Both the position numbers and the translations under genes were made by a program. From NCBI GenBank assembly GCA_024636405.1, contig JAGXHC010000251.1, positions 1 to 15,359 of the forward strand: a DNA stretch of 15,359 nucleotides, in the 5' to 3' direction. Each line of letters starts with the position of its first letter. Within the stretch, counting starts at the first letter, position 1. This DNA comes from Sulfitobacter sp. (GTDB lineage Bacteria; Pseudomonadota; Alphaproteobacteria; Rhodobacterales; Rhodobacteraceae). This document shows, one piece after another, positions 7,538 through 15,359 of this stretch. The notes under the pieces were generated by a model that was not told the DNA's origin, ran no database searches, and saw only the letters and a list, made by a program, of their open reading frames with translations.

Positions 7538-7554
7538 GCGGGCTTTTTTCCCGC
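7538..7554. repeat. Small inverted repeat in the gltA leader
   Basis: GCGGG (7538-7542) and CCCGC (7550-7554) flank a 7-base loop containing six T on the + strand. Read from the - strand it is a hairpin with an A-rich loop, 25 bases before the gltA ATG. It could be the weak end of the gltX transcript or a leader structure of gltA. No T-run follows on the - strand, so terminator function is doubtful. Confidence 0.35.
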
Positions 7555-7628
7555 CGTCTGGACTGCCCGTTTCGGGGGGCGGCCCGGTCAGTTATCTGCG
7601 GCAACCTTGAGATGTGGTTAACCCGGTC

Positions 7629-9056
7629 TCAGGTAGCGGCGTCGCTGAGCCTGGCAAGAGTTTCATCCTGCCCCAGCACCAGCATCATATCAAAAACCGA
7701 TGGAGTCACAGCGCGCCCCGAAAGGGCTGCACGCAGAGGGCCCGCCAGTTTGCCGAATTTCGTGTCGCGTGCCGTGGCAAAGCGGTTCGTGACGTCTTCC
7801 AGCGTTTCTTTGTTCCAGCTAGCATTTTGCAGATGCGGCGTCAATTCCGACAGCATTTCGCGGGCGGCAGAATCAAGCGCCGCTGCGGCTTTACCGTCCG
7901 GTTCAATCGGACGGCTGGTCAGGACAAAGTGCGCCTTATCAATTAGTTCAGGCAATGTCTTCGCGCGTTCCTTGATGCAATACATCGCCCGCTCCAACCC
8001 GGTTGACTGCACGGCAGTCAGGGCAGGTTGGCCGCTGGCGGCAAGAAATTCCACGACTTCGTGCCGCAATGCAGCATCACCCGTTGCGGCAATGTGCTGA
8101 CCACAGATGTTCTCAAGCTTCTTGAGGTCGAATTGCGCCGGGCTTTTGCGGATTCCGTCGATATCGAACCATTCGCGCGCCTGCGCATCGGTAAAGAATT
8201 CATCGTCACCATGGCTCCAGCCCAGCCGCGCGAGGTAGTTGCGCATCCCGGCCGCCGGATATCCCATCAGCTGATATTCCTGCGCGCCCAAGGCACCGTG
8301 GCGTTTGCTCAGCTTTTTGCCGTCTGGCCCGTGTATTAGCGGGATATGCGCCCAGACGGGCACGTGCCAGCCCATGCCGTGATAGATCATCATCTGCCGG
8401 GCCGCGTTATTGAGGTGATCGTCGCCGCGGATCACATGGGTGACGCCCATGTCGTGATCGTCCACCACCACGGCCAGCATATATACCGGTGTGCCATCGG
8501 ATCGCAGCAAGACCATATCATCAAGCTGATCGTTGCGGATCGTCACATCACCCTGCACGACGTCACGGATCACGGTATCCCCGGTCAGCGGCGCACGAAT
8601 GCGGATCACAAAGGGCGCGTCGGGGTGGCTGGCATCGGGTGCATCGCGCCAGGGCGAGCGGTACATCGTGCTGCGCCCCTCGGCACGGGCGGTTTCGCGA
8701 AAGTTCTCAATCTCTTCCTGCGTTGCAAAACATTTATACGCAGCTCCCTTGGCCAGCAGTTCATGCGCCACGCCAGCATGGCGCGGCCCGTTGTCGAACT
8801 GGCTCACGATTTCGCCGTCGTGGTCCAGACCCAGCCACGCCATGCCCTGCAAAATCGCCGCAGTTGCTTCGGGGGTAGAACGGGCGCGGTCCGTATCCTC
8901 AATCCGCAGCAGGAATTTACCGCCCCGGCCACGGGCATAAAGCCAGTTGAACAACGCTGTGCGCGCGCCTCCGATATGCAGAAAACCTGTGGGCGACGGG
9001 GCAAATCGGGTGACGACGGGACCAGTATCGCGATTAGTATCGGGGGTTGCGGTCAT
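7629..9056 (-). CDS. gltX: Glutamyl-tRNA synthetase
   Basis: A class I aminoacyl-tRNA synthetase that charges tRNA with glutamate. The 475-residue protein shows the nucleotide-binding signature [20 protein letters not shown] with HIGG at residues 27-30 (the HIGH motif), and KLSKR at about 248-252 (the KMSKS motif). The C-terminal half is the helical anticodon-binding domain. The ATG at 9056 gives the family's usual N-terminus (a short lead before VVTRFAPSP). The open frame continues upstream to 9197, but that extension would overlap comEC and has no family support. Many alphaproteobacteria have two gltX copies with different tRNA preference; which one this is cannot be told here. It is divergent from comEC. 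Confidence 0.96.
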   Translation of the reverse strand: MTATPDTNRDTGPVVTRFAPSPTGFLHIGGARTALFNWLYARGRGGKFLLRIEDTDRARSTPEATAAILQGMAWLGLDHDGEIVSQFDNGPRHAGVAHELLAKGAAYKCFATQEEIENFRETARAEGRSTMYRSPWRDAPDASHPDAPFVIRIRAPLTGDTVIRDVVQGDVTIRNDQLDDMVLLRSDGTPVYMLAVVVDDHDMGVTHVIRGDDHLNNAARQMMIYHGMGWHVPVWAHIPLIHGPDGKKLSKRHGALGAQEYQLMGYPAAGMRNYLARLGWSHGDDEFFTDAQAREWFDIDGIRKSPAQFDLKKLENICGQHIAATGDAALRHEVVEFLAASGQPALTAVQSTGLERAMYCIKERAKTLPELIDKAHFVLTSRPIEPDGKAAAALDSAAREMLSELTPHLQNASWNKETLEDVTNRFATARDTKFGKLAGPLRAALSGRAVTPSVFDMMLVLGQDETLARLSDAAT

Positions 9057-9118
9057 GGGCGGAAAATACCTTTTGTTATGTCTTGCGCGCCGAAATGGGT
9101 CTGCGGGTTTGCGCGGTG

Positions 9119-9137
9119 TTAACCACTTGCTAACCAT
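9119..9137 (+). promoter_or_regulatory. CtrA-like binding site in the gltX-comEC divergent region
   Basis: The sequence TTAACCACTTGCTAACCAT reads TTAA-N7-CTAA, with CCAT after the second half. It differs from the CtrA consensus TTAA-N7-TTAA by one base. It lies 53 bases before the comEC ATG and 62 bases beyond the gltX start, so it could act on either gene. comEC control by CtrA is known from GTA recipient capability in R. capsulatus. Binding here is inferred from the motif. Confidence 0.55.
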
Positions 9138-9190
9138 GCGGGCCCTAGGCTTTGTGGCCTGTTTATCCAGTGCGGGGAACGGGAGCAAGT

Positions 9191-11233
9191 ATGCCACAGT
9201 TGCGCGACCTGATGCTGCGTCAGCGGGGTCACCTGTTCGGCTGGGTGCCGGTTTTTCTGGCGGTGGGAATCGGGTGTTATTTCTCAGTGCAGACAGAGCC
9301 GTCGGTGCGGTTCTTGATGGGTGTCGCTGGCTGTGTCGCGATCTGTTTTATGTTTGCAATCAAGGCGTCCGAGGTAATCGCACCGCTTGCCATGGCCTGC
9401 GCGCTGATCGCCGCTGGTTTCGTGCTGGCGGCGGTGCGGTCGCATGCTGTGGCGGAGCCGGTGCTGGGCTGGCGATACTATGGCCCGGTGGAAGGGCGGG
9501 TGGTGGCAATGGACCGCAGTCAGTCTGACGCGTTGCGACTTACGCTGGACCGTGTGCGGCTGAACCGGGTGCCGCCGCACCGCACGCCGGACCGCGTGCG
9601 CGTCTCACTGCTTGGCAAGGGGGCGGCCGGAATCGCACCGGCGCCCGGCCTGCGGGTCATGACCACAGCGCATTTGTCGCCGCCCAGCGGACCGGTGGAG
9701 CCGGGAGGTTTTGATTTTCAACGCCATGCCTGGTTTGCGCGCCTGGGGGCCGTCGGCTATGCCCGCATACCTCTGATGGGGGTCGCTCCGGCGGTGGAAG
9801 GGCATGCCGGGCTGGCGGTGTTTCGCATCCGCATGGCGGCTGCGGCGCGCATCCGTGACGTTCTGCCGGGTGACATCGGTGGATTGGCAGCAGCGATTAC
9901 CACAGGGGACCGCAGCGCAATCAGCCAGGACACGCTGACCGTGCTGCGGATCAGCAATCTTGCGCATCTTCTGGCAATTTCAGGGCTGCATATGGGCCTG
10001 CTCACGGCGGTGGTTTTTGGCGCGTTGCGTGTTGGATTGGCGCTGGTGCCGCACACGGCGCTGCATTGGCCCACACGTGCGGTCGCGGCGGGGGGCGCGC
10101 TGGTGGCGGCGTCTGGCTATCTGATGCTGTCGGGGGCCAGCGTTTCAACTGAGCGGGCTTTTGTCATGGTGGCCGTGGCATTAGGCGCGCTGATGATCGG
10201 GCGCCGGGCGATATCGCTGCGCGCGGTGGCAATTGCGGCGACCATTGTGCTGATCCTGCGGCCAGAGGCATTGATGGGGCCGGGGTTTCAGATGTCTTTC
10301 GCGGCCACCACAGCACTTGTCGCGGTGTTCGGATGGTTGCGCGACAGCGGCCTGCCGCTTGGGCCGCGCTGGATCCGGCCTGCGGTCGCGGTTACCATCT
10401 CTTCGGCCGTGGCGGGGGCTGCGACTGCGCCGATCGCGGCGGCGCATTTCAATGCCATTGCCCATTACGGGTTAATCGCGAACCTGTCCTCTGTGCCGCT
10501 GATGGGGGCGCTGGTTATGCCCGCAGCCGTGCTGGCGTTGGTGCTGTCGCCGCTCGGGCTCGAAGCGCTGGGACTTTCGCTGATGGGTCTTGGTCTGCGC
10601 TGGATCGTGTGGGTCGCGCAGACGGTTGCAGGCTGGGAAGGGGCGCGCGGGTTTGTACCGGGGCCAAGCGGTGCAGTTCTGCCGCTGATCACGCTGGGAT
10701 TCTTATTCGTCATCCTGTGGCAGGGACGTCTGCGTTGGGGTGGTGTGGTTGCGGTGGTGGCAGGTTTCATGCTGTGGCACGTGGCGCAGCGGCCAGCACT
10801 GCTGATTGCTGACACCGGGACGCTGGTTGGGGTTATGACACCGCAGGGTCGCGCGCTGAGCAAGGCAAAGGGGGCGGGATTCGTCGCGCGGAACTGGCTG
10901 GAAACAGACGGTGACGGCGCGGCCCAGCCTGTTGCCGCCGCCAGATGGCGTGGCAGACTGCCGGGGGCGGGTAAGGTGCAGGTGCTGCATCTGTCCGGCA
11001 AGCGCGCGGTGGCAGGGTTTACGGGCTGTGATCCGGGGGGCATCGTTGTGGCGTCGGTCGAGTTTGCCGCTGTCAATGCGCCGGATTGCGAGGTGTTCGA
11101 CCCGGCGCGCCTGAAACAAACCGGGGCCATCGCGATTTACCGCGAAGCACAGAATTGGCGTATGATCACGGCCCGCGCTCTTGCGGGTGAGCGGCTTTGG
11201 ACAAACTGGCCCAAACCTGAGGCGGATCAGTAG
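9191..11233 (+). CDS. comEC: ComEC/Rec2 family DNA-uptake channel protein
   Basis: ComEC is the inner-membrane channel through which single-stranded DNA enters the cytoplasm in natural transformation. In R. capsulatus a homologue is needed by recipients of GTA-carried DNA. The 680-residue product has an N-terminal membrane and OB-like region (DUF4131-like, about 20-200), then the Competence domain with the signature [18 protein letters not shown] and many membrane helices to about residue 530. The hydrophilic C-terminus lacks the HxHxDH metal motif of the metallo-beta-lactamase domain found in longer ComEC proteins. I chose the ATG at 9191 with GGGAG six bases upstream; a TTG at 9152 is in frame but poorly supported. 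The end overlaps lexA by 7 bases, tail to tail. Confidence 0.92.
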   Translation: MPQLRDLMLRQRGHLFGWVPVFLAVGIGCYFSVQTEPSVRFLMGVAGCVAICFMFAIKASEVIAPLAMACALIAAGFVLAAVRSHAVAEPVLGWRYYGPVEGRVVAMDRSQSDALRLTLDRVRLNRVPPHRTPDRVRVSLLGKGAAGIAPAPGLRVMTTAHLSPPSGPVEPGGFDFQRHAWFARLGAVGYARIPLMGVAPAVEGHAGLAVFRIRMAAAARIRDVLPGDIGGLAAAITTGDRSAISQDTLTVLRISNLAHLLAISGLHMGLLTAVVFGALRVGLALVPHTALHWPTRAVAAGGALVAASGYLMLSGASVSTERAFVMVAVALGALMIGRRAISLRAVAIAATIVLILRPEALMGPGFQMSFAATTALVAVFGWLRDSGLPLGPRWIRPAVAVTISSAVAGAATAPIAAAHFNAIAHYGLIANLSSVPLMGALVMPAAVLALVLSPLGLEALGLSLMGLGLRWIVWVAQTVAGWEGARGFVPGPSGAVLPLITLGFLFVILWQGRLRWGGVVAVVAGFMLWHVAQRPALLIADTGTLVGVMTPQGRALSKAKGAGFVARNWLETDGDGAAQPVAAARWRGRLPGAGKVQVLHLSGKRAVAGFTGCDPGGIVVASVEFAAVNAPDCEVFDPARLKQTGAIAIYREAQNWRMITARALAGERLWTNWPKPEADQ

Positions 11234-11928
11234 GTGCGGATCAGACCCACGAGACGGCCCTGTACCTTGACCTGATCGGCGGGATAAACCCGCGTTTCAA
11301 ATGCTGGATTGGCCGCTTCCAGTGCGATGGAGGAGCCTTGCCGCTTGAACCGCTTCAGTGTCGCTTCGTGATCTTCGACCAGTGCCACCACAATATCGCC
11401 ATTCTCGGCAACGGAAGATTCGCGGATTACCACAACATCGCCATCGTTGATCCCGGCGTCGATCATCGAATCGCCTTTGACTTCAAGGGCATAATGCTCT
11501 GCCCGGCCGCTGATCATCGACCCCGGAACCGATACGGAATGAGACATCTGGCTGATTGCCTCGATCGGGACACCTGCGGCAATCCGGCCCATCATCGGCA
11601 GCGAAAAAGCATCGCCCGATTCAAGCGCCATGGCACGCGAAGGCGGTGGCGTGGCAGGTTTGTCGCCCTCGATCACACGGGGGGCAAATCCGGGATGCGG
11701 CGCACCGCCAAGGCTTTCGGGCAGTTTCACGACCTCAATGGCGCGGGCGCGGTGGGGCAGGCGCGCGATGAATCCGCGTTCCTCCAGCGCAGTGATCAGC
11801 CGGTGGATGCCCGATTTGGACCGCAGGTCCAGCGCCATTTTCATTTCGTCAAAACTCGGCGGGACGCCGTCGCGCTGCACACGCTTGTGAATGAACGCCA
11901 GCAGATCGAGTTGTTTTTTGGTCAGCAT
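11227..11928 (-). CDS. lexA: LexA repressor
   Basis: LexA represses SOS genes and cleaves itself when RecA filaments form on damaged DNA. The 233-residue product has an N-terminal winged helix ([17 protein letters not shown], with [24 protein letters not shown] as the recognition region). The Ala118-Gly119 cleavage site lies in [11 protein letters not shown], and the Ser154 ([10 protein letters not shown]) and Lys192 (EATLKRF) dyad is intact. The linker is long, as is usual in alphaproteobacteria. AGGGA lies 7 bases before the ATG. A complete promoter with an SOS box is upstream, so it is autoregulated and can be expressed apart from moeA. LexA affects GTA production in R. capsulatus through CckA. 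Confidence 0.97.
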   Translation of the reverse strand: MLTKKQLDLLAFIHKRVQRDGVPPSFDEMKMALDLRSKSGIHRLITALEERGFIARLPHRARAIEVVKLPESLGGAPHPGFAPRVIEGDKPATPPPSRAMALESGDAFSLPMMGRIAAGVPIEAISQMSHSVSVPGSMISGRAEHYALEVKGDSMIDAGINDGDVVVIRESSVAENGDIVVALVEDHEATLKRFKRQGSSIALEAANPAFETRVYPADQVKVQGRLVGLIRTY

Positions 11929-11958
11929 GCCCGGTTCCCTATGCGATGGTTAGGCTTT

Positions 11959-11973
11959 GTTCTAGGGATGTTC
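11959..11973 (-). promoter_or_regulatory. LexA (SOS) box, GTTC-N7-GTTC
   Basis: GTTC-TAGGGAT-GTTC on the + strand (GAAC-N7-GAAC read with lexA) is an exact match to the alphaproteobacterial LexA operator. It lies 31-45 bases before the lexA ATG and overlaps the -10 element and part of the spacer of the lexA promoter, the expected position for autorepression. Confidence 0.9.
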
Positions 11974-11987
11974 ATGTTTTGTGTCAA
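11959..11987 (-). promoter_or_regulatory. lexA promoter
   Basis: On the - strand TTGACA (11982-11987) is followed by a 17-base spacer and TAGAAC (11959-11964). The -35 is a perfect sigma70 consensus and the -10 matches four of six. It begins 6 bases beyond the moeA stop codon. The SOS box covers the -10, so LexA binding would block RNA polymerase. Confidence 0.75.
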
Positions 11988-11992
11988 CTGGT

Positions 11993-13165
11993 TCAGATCC
12001 GGATATAGTTCAAAGTGTCTCCGATCCGCCGCGCCGGATCGTGTGCCGGACGCACCAGCAGCGCCTCCGCGCGGGCAAGGACACTCAGCAGCGACGAATC
12101 CTGACGGTCCTCGGGGATGATCGTGCCATCGCACAGGCGCGCCCGCATATAATGGGCGCGGGGGCCGTTCGCGGGTAAATCCACGCCAAGCGGTGCTGTT
12201 TGCATCGGGGCCGCCGCAGCACCAAGCCCAAGCATCTTGCGCAGGACGGGGGCTACGAAAACCGTGCCACAGACCATCGCGGAGACGGGATTGCCTGGCA
12301 GACCGATCATAACGGCCGTGCCAAGCCGCCCGGCCATCAAGGGCTTGCCCGGCTGCATTGCTACTTTGTAAAAGGACTGTTCCATCCCAAGTTTTTCAGC
12401 CACCGGCGCGACCAGATCACGATCACCGACAGAGGCCCCGCCGATGGTCACGATCAGATCGGCGTCCGCGGCCAGCGCAAAGGCCTGCATCAAGGCGCTT
12501 TCGGTATCGCGTGCGATAGGCAAAAGGCGCGCGACGGCACCCATCTGTTCGATCATCGCGGCAAGGCCATAACTGTTGGACGCGATAATCTGATCCGGAC
12601 CGGGGTCTTCGCCGGGCTGTACCAATTCGTCCCCGGTGGCCAAAATGGCGACCTGCGGACACCGCGTCACGGGCACGGAGGCAATGTTCATCGCGGCCAG
12701 AAGGGCAATATCGGCGGGGCGCAGGCGGATGCCGCCCTCAATGGTTGCGCCTGCCTCAAAATCACCGGCCATTGGGCGAATATTATCTTTTGTCTCAAGA
12801 CGATGACCCAAAGTGATCAGATCGCCGCGGCGTGTCACGTCCTCTTGGATGACAACGCAATCGGCGCCTTTTGGAACGGGTGCGCCGGTAAAGATGCGCA
12901 CCGCTTGTCCGGCGCGCAGATCCCCGGTGAAGCGATGGCCCGCCGCCGCTTCGCCTATGACCTTGAACATCGCGTCCGGTTCCACCTCGGCGCGGCGCAG
13001 GGCGTATCCGTCCATGGATGACGCGGCAAAGGGCGGCTGGCTGCGGCGCGCCTGCACGTCGCGCGCCAGCACACGCCCGGCAGCGTCACGCAGGGGAACG
13101 TGCTCCACCTCCAATTGCGATACCAGCGCAAAAAGAGCGTCAAGGGCCTCTTCAACGGAAATCAT
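11993..13165 (-). CDS. moeA: Molybdopterin molybdotransferase MoeA
   Basis: MoeA inserts molybdate into adenylylated molybdopterin, the last general step of molybdenum cofactor synthesis. The 390-residue protein shows the family motifs in order: [13 protein letters not shown] (about 44-55), [15 protein letters not shown] (91-105), [11 protein letters not shown] (176-186), [10 protein letters not shown] (241-250), MQPGKPL (270-276) and [12 protein letters not shown] (287-298). The C-terminal beta-barrel domain follows from about residue 320. Length is normal. Its ATG overlaps the moaC stop (ATGA), so the two cofactor genes are translated together. lexA follows after 64 bp with its own promoter. 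Confidence 0.97.
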   Translation of the reverse strand: MISVEEALDALFALVSQLEVEHVPLRDAAGRVLARDVQARRSQPPFAASSMDGYALRRAEVEPDAMFKVIGEAAAGHRFTGDLRAGQAVRIFTGAPVPKGADCVVIQEDVTRRGDLITLGHRLETKDNIRPMAGDFEAGATIEGGIRLRPADIALLAAMNIASVPVTRCPQVAILATGDELVQPGEDPGPDQIIASNSYGLAAMIEQMGAVARLLPIARDTESALMQAFALAADADLIVTIGGASVGDRDLVAPVAEKLGMEQSFYKVAMQPGKPLMAGRLGTAVMIGLPGNPVSAMVCGTVFVAPVLRKMLGLGAAAAPMQTAPLGVDLPANGPRAHYMRARLCDGTIIPEDRQDSSLLSVLARAEALLVRPAHDPARRIGDTLNYIRI

Positions 13166-13635
13166 GGCGCTTCGTAACAGCCTGATTTTCCGCCATCTTT
13201 CAAAACCACCCGCAGCCCTCCGATTTCCATTGCGCGGTCGACGGACTTGGCCATGTCATAGACAGTCAGCGCTGCAACCGACGCGGCGGTCAGCGCTTCC
13301 ATTTCTACGCCGGTCTGGCCCGTGGTGCGTACCGTTGCGGTGATGCGGATGCCGGGCAGGTCGGCGTCAGGCACCAATTCCACAGCGACACGGGTAATCG
13401 GCAGCGGATGGCACAGCGGAATTAACTCCGATGTGCGTTTGGCCGCCATGATCCCCGCGAGCCTCGCAACGCCCAGCACGTCACCCTTCTTGGCACGGCC
13501 TTCTGTAATTATTTCAAGTGTTTGAGGCAGCATCTTTATGTGACTTTCAGCCGTTGCAATACGGTCAGTCACCGCTTTATCACTGACATCGACCATATGG
13601 GCGTCGCCCTTGGCGTCAAAATGCGTGAGCGGCAT
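13162..13635 (-). CDS. moaC: Cyclic pyranopterin monophosphate synthase MoaC
   Basis: MoaC, with the radical SAM enzyme MoaA, converts GTP to cyclic pyranopterin monophosphate, the first intermediate of molybdenum cofactor synthesis. The 157-residue protein has MVDVSDK (14-20), the lysine pair AKKGDVLG (49-56), [10 protein letters not shown] with His76, GVEMEALTA with Glu111 and Glu113, and [12 protein letters not shown] with Asp127 and Lys130, all matching the known active site. The start overlaps the trpC stop by one base (TAATG) and the end overlaps moeA by four. It therefore sits in one tightly packed transcript with the tryptophan genes. Confidence 0.98.
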   Translation of the reverse strand: MPLTHFDAKGDAHMVDVSDKAVTDRIATAESHIKMLPQTLEIITEGRAKKGDVLGVARLAGIMAAKRTSELIPLCHPLPITRVAVELVPDADLPGIRITATVRTTGQTGVEMEALTAASVAALTVYDMAKSVDRAMEIGGLRVVLKDGGKSGCYEAP

Positions 13636-14447
13636 TACATGCCTCCCGCCGTCAGCGGACTGGCCAACAATTCACGGGTTGCTGCGGCAACATCGTGCTG
13701 CCGCATCAGGCTTTCTCCGATCAGGAACACACGCGCGCCATACATCGCGATGTCGGCAAGATCCTGCGGTGTGCTCAATCCGGACTCCGATACGATGATC
13801 CGGTCCGGCGGCACCAGCTTGGCCAATTTGCGTGTCACATCAAGAGATGTCTCGAAGGTATTGAGATTGCGATTGTTTATGCCAATCAATCGGCTTTGCA
13901 ACAAAGCTGCGCGTTCCAATTCGGCAGCGTCGTGAACCTCGATCAGCGCGTCCATGTCCCAATCCCGTGCAGCGGCCTCAAGCTCTTGCGCCTGCGCATC
14001 GCTGACAGAGGCAAGAATGATCAGGATGCAGTCAGCCCCAAGGCTGCGTGCCTCCGCAACCTGATAGGGGTCATAAAGAAAATCCTTGCGCAGCACCGGC
14101 AGCGTGCAGGCGGCGCGGGCGTCGGTAAGAAACCGTTTCGCGCCCTGAAAACTTGGCGTGTCTGTCAGCACCGAAAGACAGGTCGCGCCGCCATCGGCAT
14201 AGGCGGTGGCAAGCGTTGCTGGATCAAAGTCTGTGCGGATCAACCCTTTGGATGGACTGGCCTTCTTGATCTCGGCGATCAGCCCATAACCTTCGCGCGA
14301 CGCATCGAAAAGCGCATCGGCAAAGGGACGCACGGGCGGCGCGGCCTGTGCCGCGGCCTCAACCGATGCCAGCGGTTTGGCGGCCTTGTCGGCGGCGATT
14401 TCTTCAAGCTTGTAGGCTTTGATCTTGTCGAGAATGGTTTGCGTCAT
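13635..14447 (-). CDS. trpC: Indole-3-glycerol-phosphate synthase
   Basis: TrpC closes the indole ring from carboxyphenylamino-deoxyribulose phosphate in tryptophan biosynthesis. The 270-residue single-domain (beta/alpha)8 enzyme shows [16 protein letters not shown] (catalytic lysine region, about 57-72), [42 protein letters not shown] (about 117-145), [19 protein letters not shown] and [10 protein letters not shown], the classical order of family motifs. It is not fused to TrpF. The ATG lies 15 bases downstream of the ung stop, so ung separates it from trpD. Confidence 0.98.
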   Translation of the reverse strand: MTQTILDKIKAYKLEEIAADKAAKPLASVEAAAQAAPPVRPFADALFDASREGYGLIAEIKKASPSKGLIRTDFDPATLATAYADGGATCLSVLTDTPSFQGAKRFLTDARAACTLPVLRKDFLYDPYQVAEARSLGADCILIILASVSDAQAQELEAAARDWDMDALIEVHDAAELERAALLQSRLIGINNRNLNTFETSLDVTRKLAKLVPPDRIIVSESGLSTPQDLADIAMYGARVFLIGESLMRQHDVAAATRELLASPLTAGGM

Positions 14448-14462
14448 TGGGACACTCGCAGG

Positions 14463-15122
14463 TCAGGGGCTTGTCCAGTTTATGGCGGGCAAGTTCTGTG
14501 CCTGCAACCACCCATTGACCCGGCTGAAGGGACGCGCGCCAAAGAATCCGCGACGCGCGGACAAAGGCGAGGGGTGTGCCGTCTCGATTTTCAGGTTTGT
14601 CTGCGGATCGACATCGGCCGCCGCCTTTTGTGCGGCAGCGCCCCACAGCAGATAGGCGCGCGGGCGGTCGGACAACCGGTGCAGGATCTGTGCGGTCAGG
14701 CTTTGCCAGCCGATGCCACGGTGTCCGCCCGCATCCGCGGCAGGCACAGTCAACACGGTGTTGAGCAAAAGCACCCCCTGATCGGCCCAAAACCGCAGAT
14801 CGGCGTGCGGCGGAGCGGCACCCAGATCATCTTGCATCTCTTTGAAAATATTGGATAATGAGCGGGGAAGGGGGCGCGTGTCTGCCGCGGCAGAAAAGGC
14901 AAAGCCGTGGGCATGACCGGGTGTGGGGTATGGATCCTGGCCCAGAATTACCACACGGGTTGCATCAGGCTGGGTCCGGACAAGCGCGGCAAAGCGCTGT
15001 GCCTTTGGCGGCAGGATGATGCGTTCGTCCACATCCAACAGGGCCTCGATGGCAGGCAGGTCGTCTTGAAAAAACGGCAACGTCGCCCAATCGCCCAATG
15101 CGGCGCGTTGGTCTGGTGTCAT
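14463..15122 (-). CDS. ung: Uracil-DNA glycosylase, family 1
   Basis: Ung removes uracil from DNA to start base-excision repair. The 219-residue protein has the water-activating loop [21 protein letters not shown] with Asp63 (the family-1 GQDPY motif; Pro follows where many members have His), the [11 protein letters not shown] segment (about 118-128), and the minor-groove loop [15 protein letters not shown] with His183. Length is normal. The ATG overlaps the trpD stop by 4 bases (ATGA) and trpC starts 15 bases after its stop, so a DNA-repair gene is embedded in the tryptophan operon. No SOS box precedes it. Confidence 0.96.
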   Translation of the reverse strand: MTPDQRAALGDWATLPFFQDDLPAIEALLDVDERIILPPKAQRFAALVRTQPDATRVVILGQDPYPTPGHAHGFAFSAAADTRPLPRSLSNIFKEMQDDLGAAPPHADLRFWADQGVLLLNTVLTVPAADAGGHRGIGWQSLTAQILHRLSDRPRAYLLWGAAAQKAAADVDPQTNLKIETAHPSPLSARRGFFGARPFSRVNGWLQAQNLPAINWTSP

Positions 15123-15359
15123 TTCTTTTGACTGGCAACAGCCACCAGACGGACCTTTTCGCGGGCGGCACCGCCATCGATGCTTTCGCGTGCCATCGCA
15201 ACGCCGGTCTTCAGATCGGTTGCCGCCTCTGCCACCACAAGGGCCGCGGCGGCGTTCAACAAAACCGCGTCGCGGTATGCGGACGCCTTTCCATCCAGCA
15301 AAGCACTGAAGTCTCGTGCATTTTCTTCAGGCGTGCCGCCGACTATGCCCTCAAACGGG
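15119..15359 (-). CDS. trpD: Anthranilate phosphoribosyltransferase, C-terminal part
   Basis: The last 79 codons of trpD, cut by the window edge. TrpD transfers the phosphoribosyl group of PRPP to anthranilate in tryptophan synthesis. The visible segment has [11 protein letters not shown], the conserved [19 protein letters not shown] helix and the terminal [15 protein letters not shown], typical of the family's end. The active-site loops are upstream, outside the window. Its stop overlaps the ung start, so ung is translationally coupled to it. Confidence 0.95.
   Translation of the reverse strand, partial: PFEGIVGGTPEENARDFSALLDGKASAYRDAVLLNAAAALVVAEAATDLKTGVAMARESIDGGAAREKVRLVAVASQKK

Noticed and set aside
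9152..9190. TTG start for comEC 13 codons upstream
   Set aside because: No ribosome site before it, whereas the ATG at 9191 has GGGAG at proper spacing.
9057..9197. N-terminal extension of gltX by 47 residues
   Set aside because: The extra residues have no family counterpart, would overlap the comEC start and would cover the likely regulatory region; the ATG at 9056 gives the normal N-terminus.
14448..14462. An internal promoter or terminator between ung and trpC
   Set aside because: The gap is only 15 bases and shows no hairpin or promoter elements.

Overview
The window is chromosomal DNA from an alphaproteobacterium, most likely a Rhodobacterales member of the Roseobacter group. This rests on the protein sequences, the GC-rich codon use and the gene order gltA-gltX | comEC | lexA-moeA-moaC-trpC-trpD, an arrangement I recall from alphaproteobacteria. 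A genus such as Sulfitobacter is possible but cannot be fixed by eye. I see no insertion sequence, CRISPR array, tRNA or rRNA.

Left part (1-5454, + strand): the 3' end of argC, then ccmE, a two-gene lysis cassette (GH108 N-acetylmuramidase plus holin), ccmF, ccmH, and a PaaG/enoyl-CoA-hydratase-like gene. The Ccm proteins belong to the system I cytochrome c heme-ligation machinery. The lysis pair sits between ccmE and ccmF with no other phage genes. Its closest known functional parallel is the endolysin/holin pair that releases the gene transfer agent (GTA) of Rhodobacter capsulatus.

Middle (5455-9190): a small unrecognised gene on the - strand (5474-5851) with a plausible promoter, a 366-bp stretch with little recognisable content, and gltA (citrate synthase) followed by its hairpin terminator. 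Next comes gltX (glutamyl-tRNA synthetase), also on the - strand. A 134-bp divergent region separates gltX from comEC and holds a CtrA-like site.

Right part (9191-15359): comEC on the + strand meets lexA tail to tail with a 7-bp overlap. On the - strand runs trpD (partial)-ung-trpC-moaC-moeA, tightly packed and mostly overlapping, then lexA behind its own promoter with an embedded SOS box.

The most interesting reading is that three functions linked to GTA biology in R. capsulatus lie within about 11 kb of housekeeping genes: cell lysis for particle release (endolysin and holin), DNA import into recipients (comEC), and the SOS regulator LexA, which affects GTA production there. CtrA-like motifs precede the endolysin and comEC genes. 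The genes are clear; the joint GTA role is inference.
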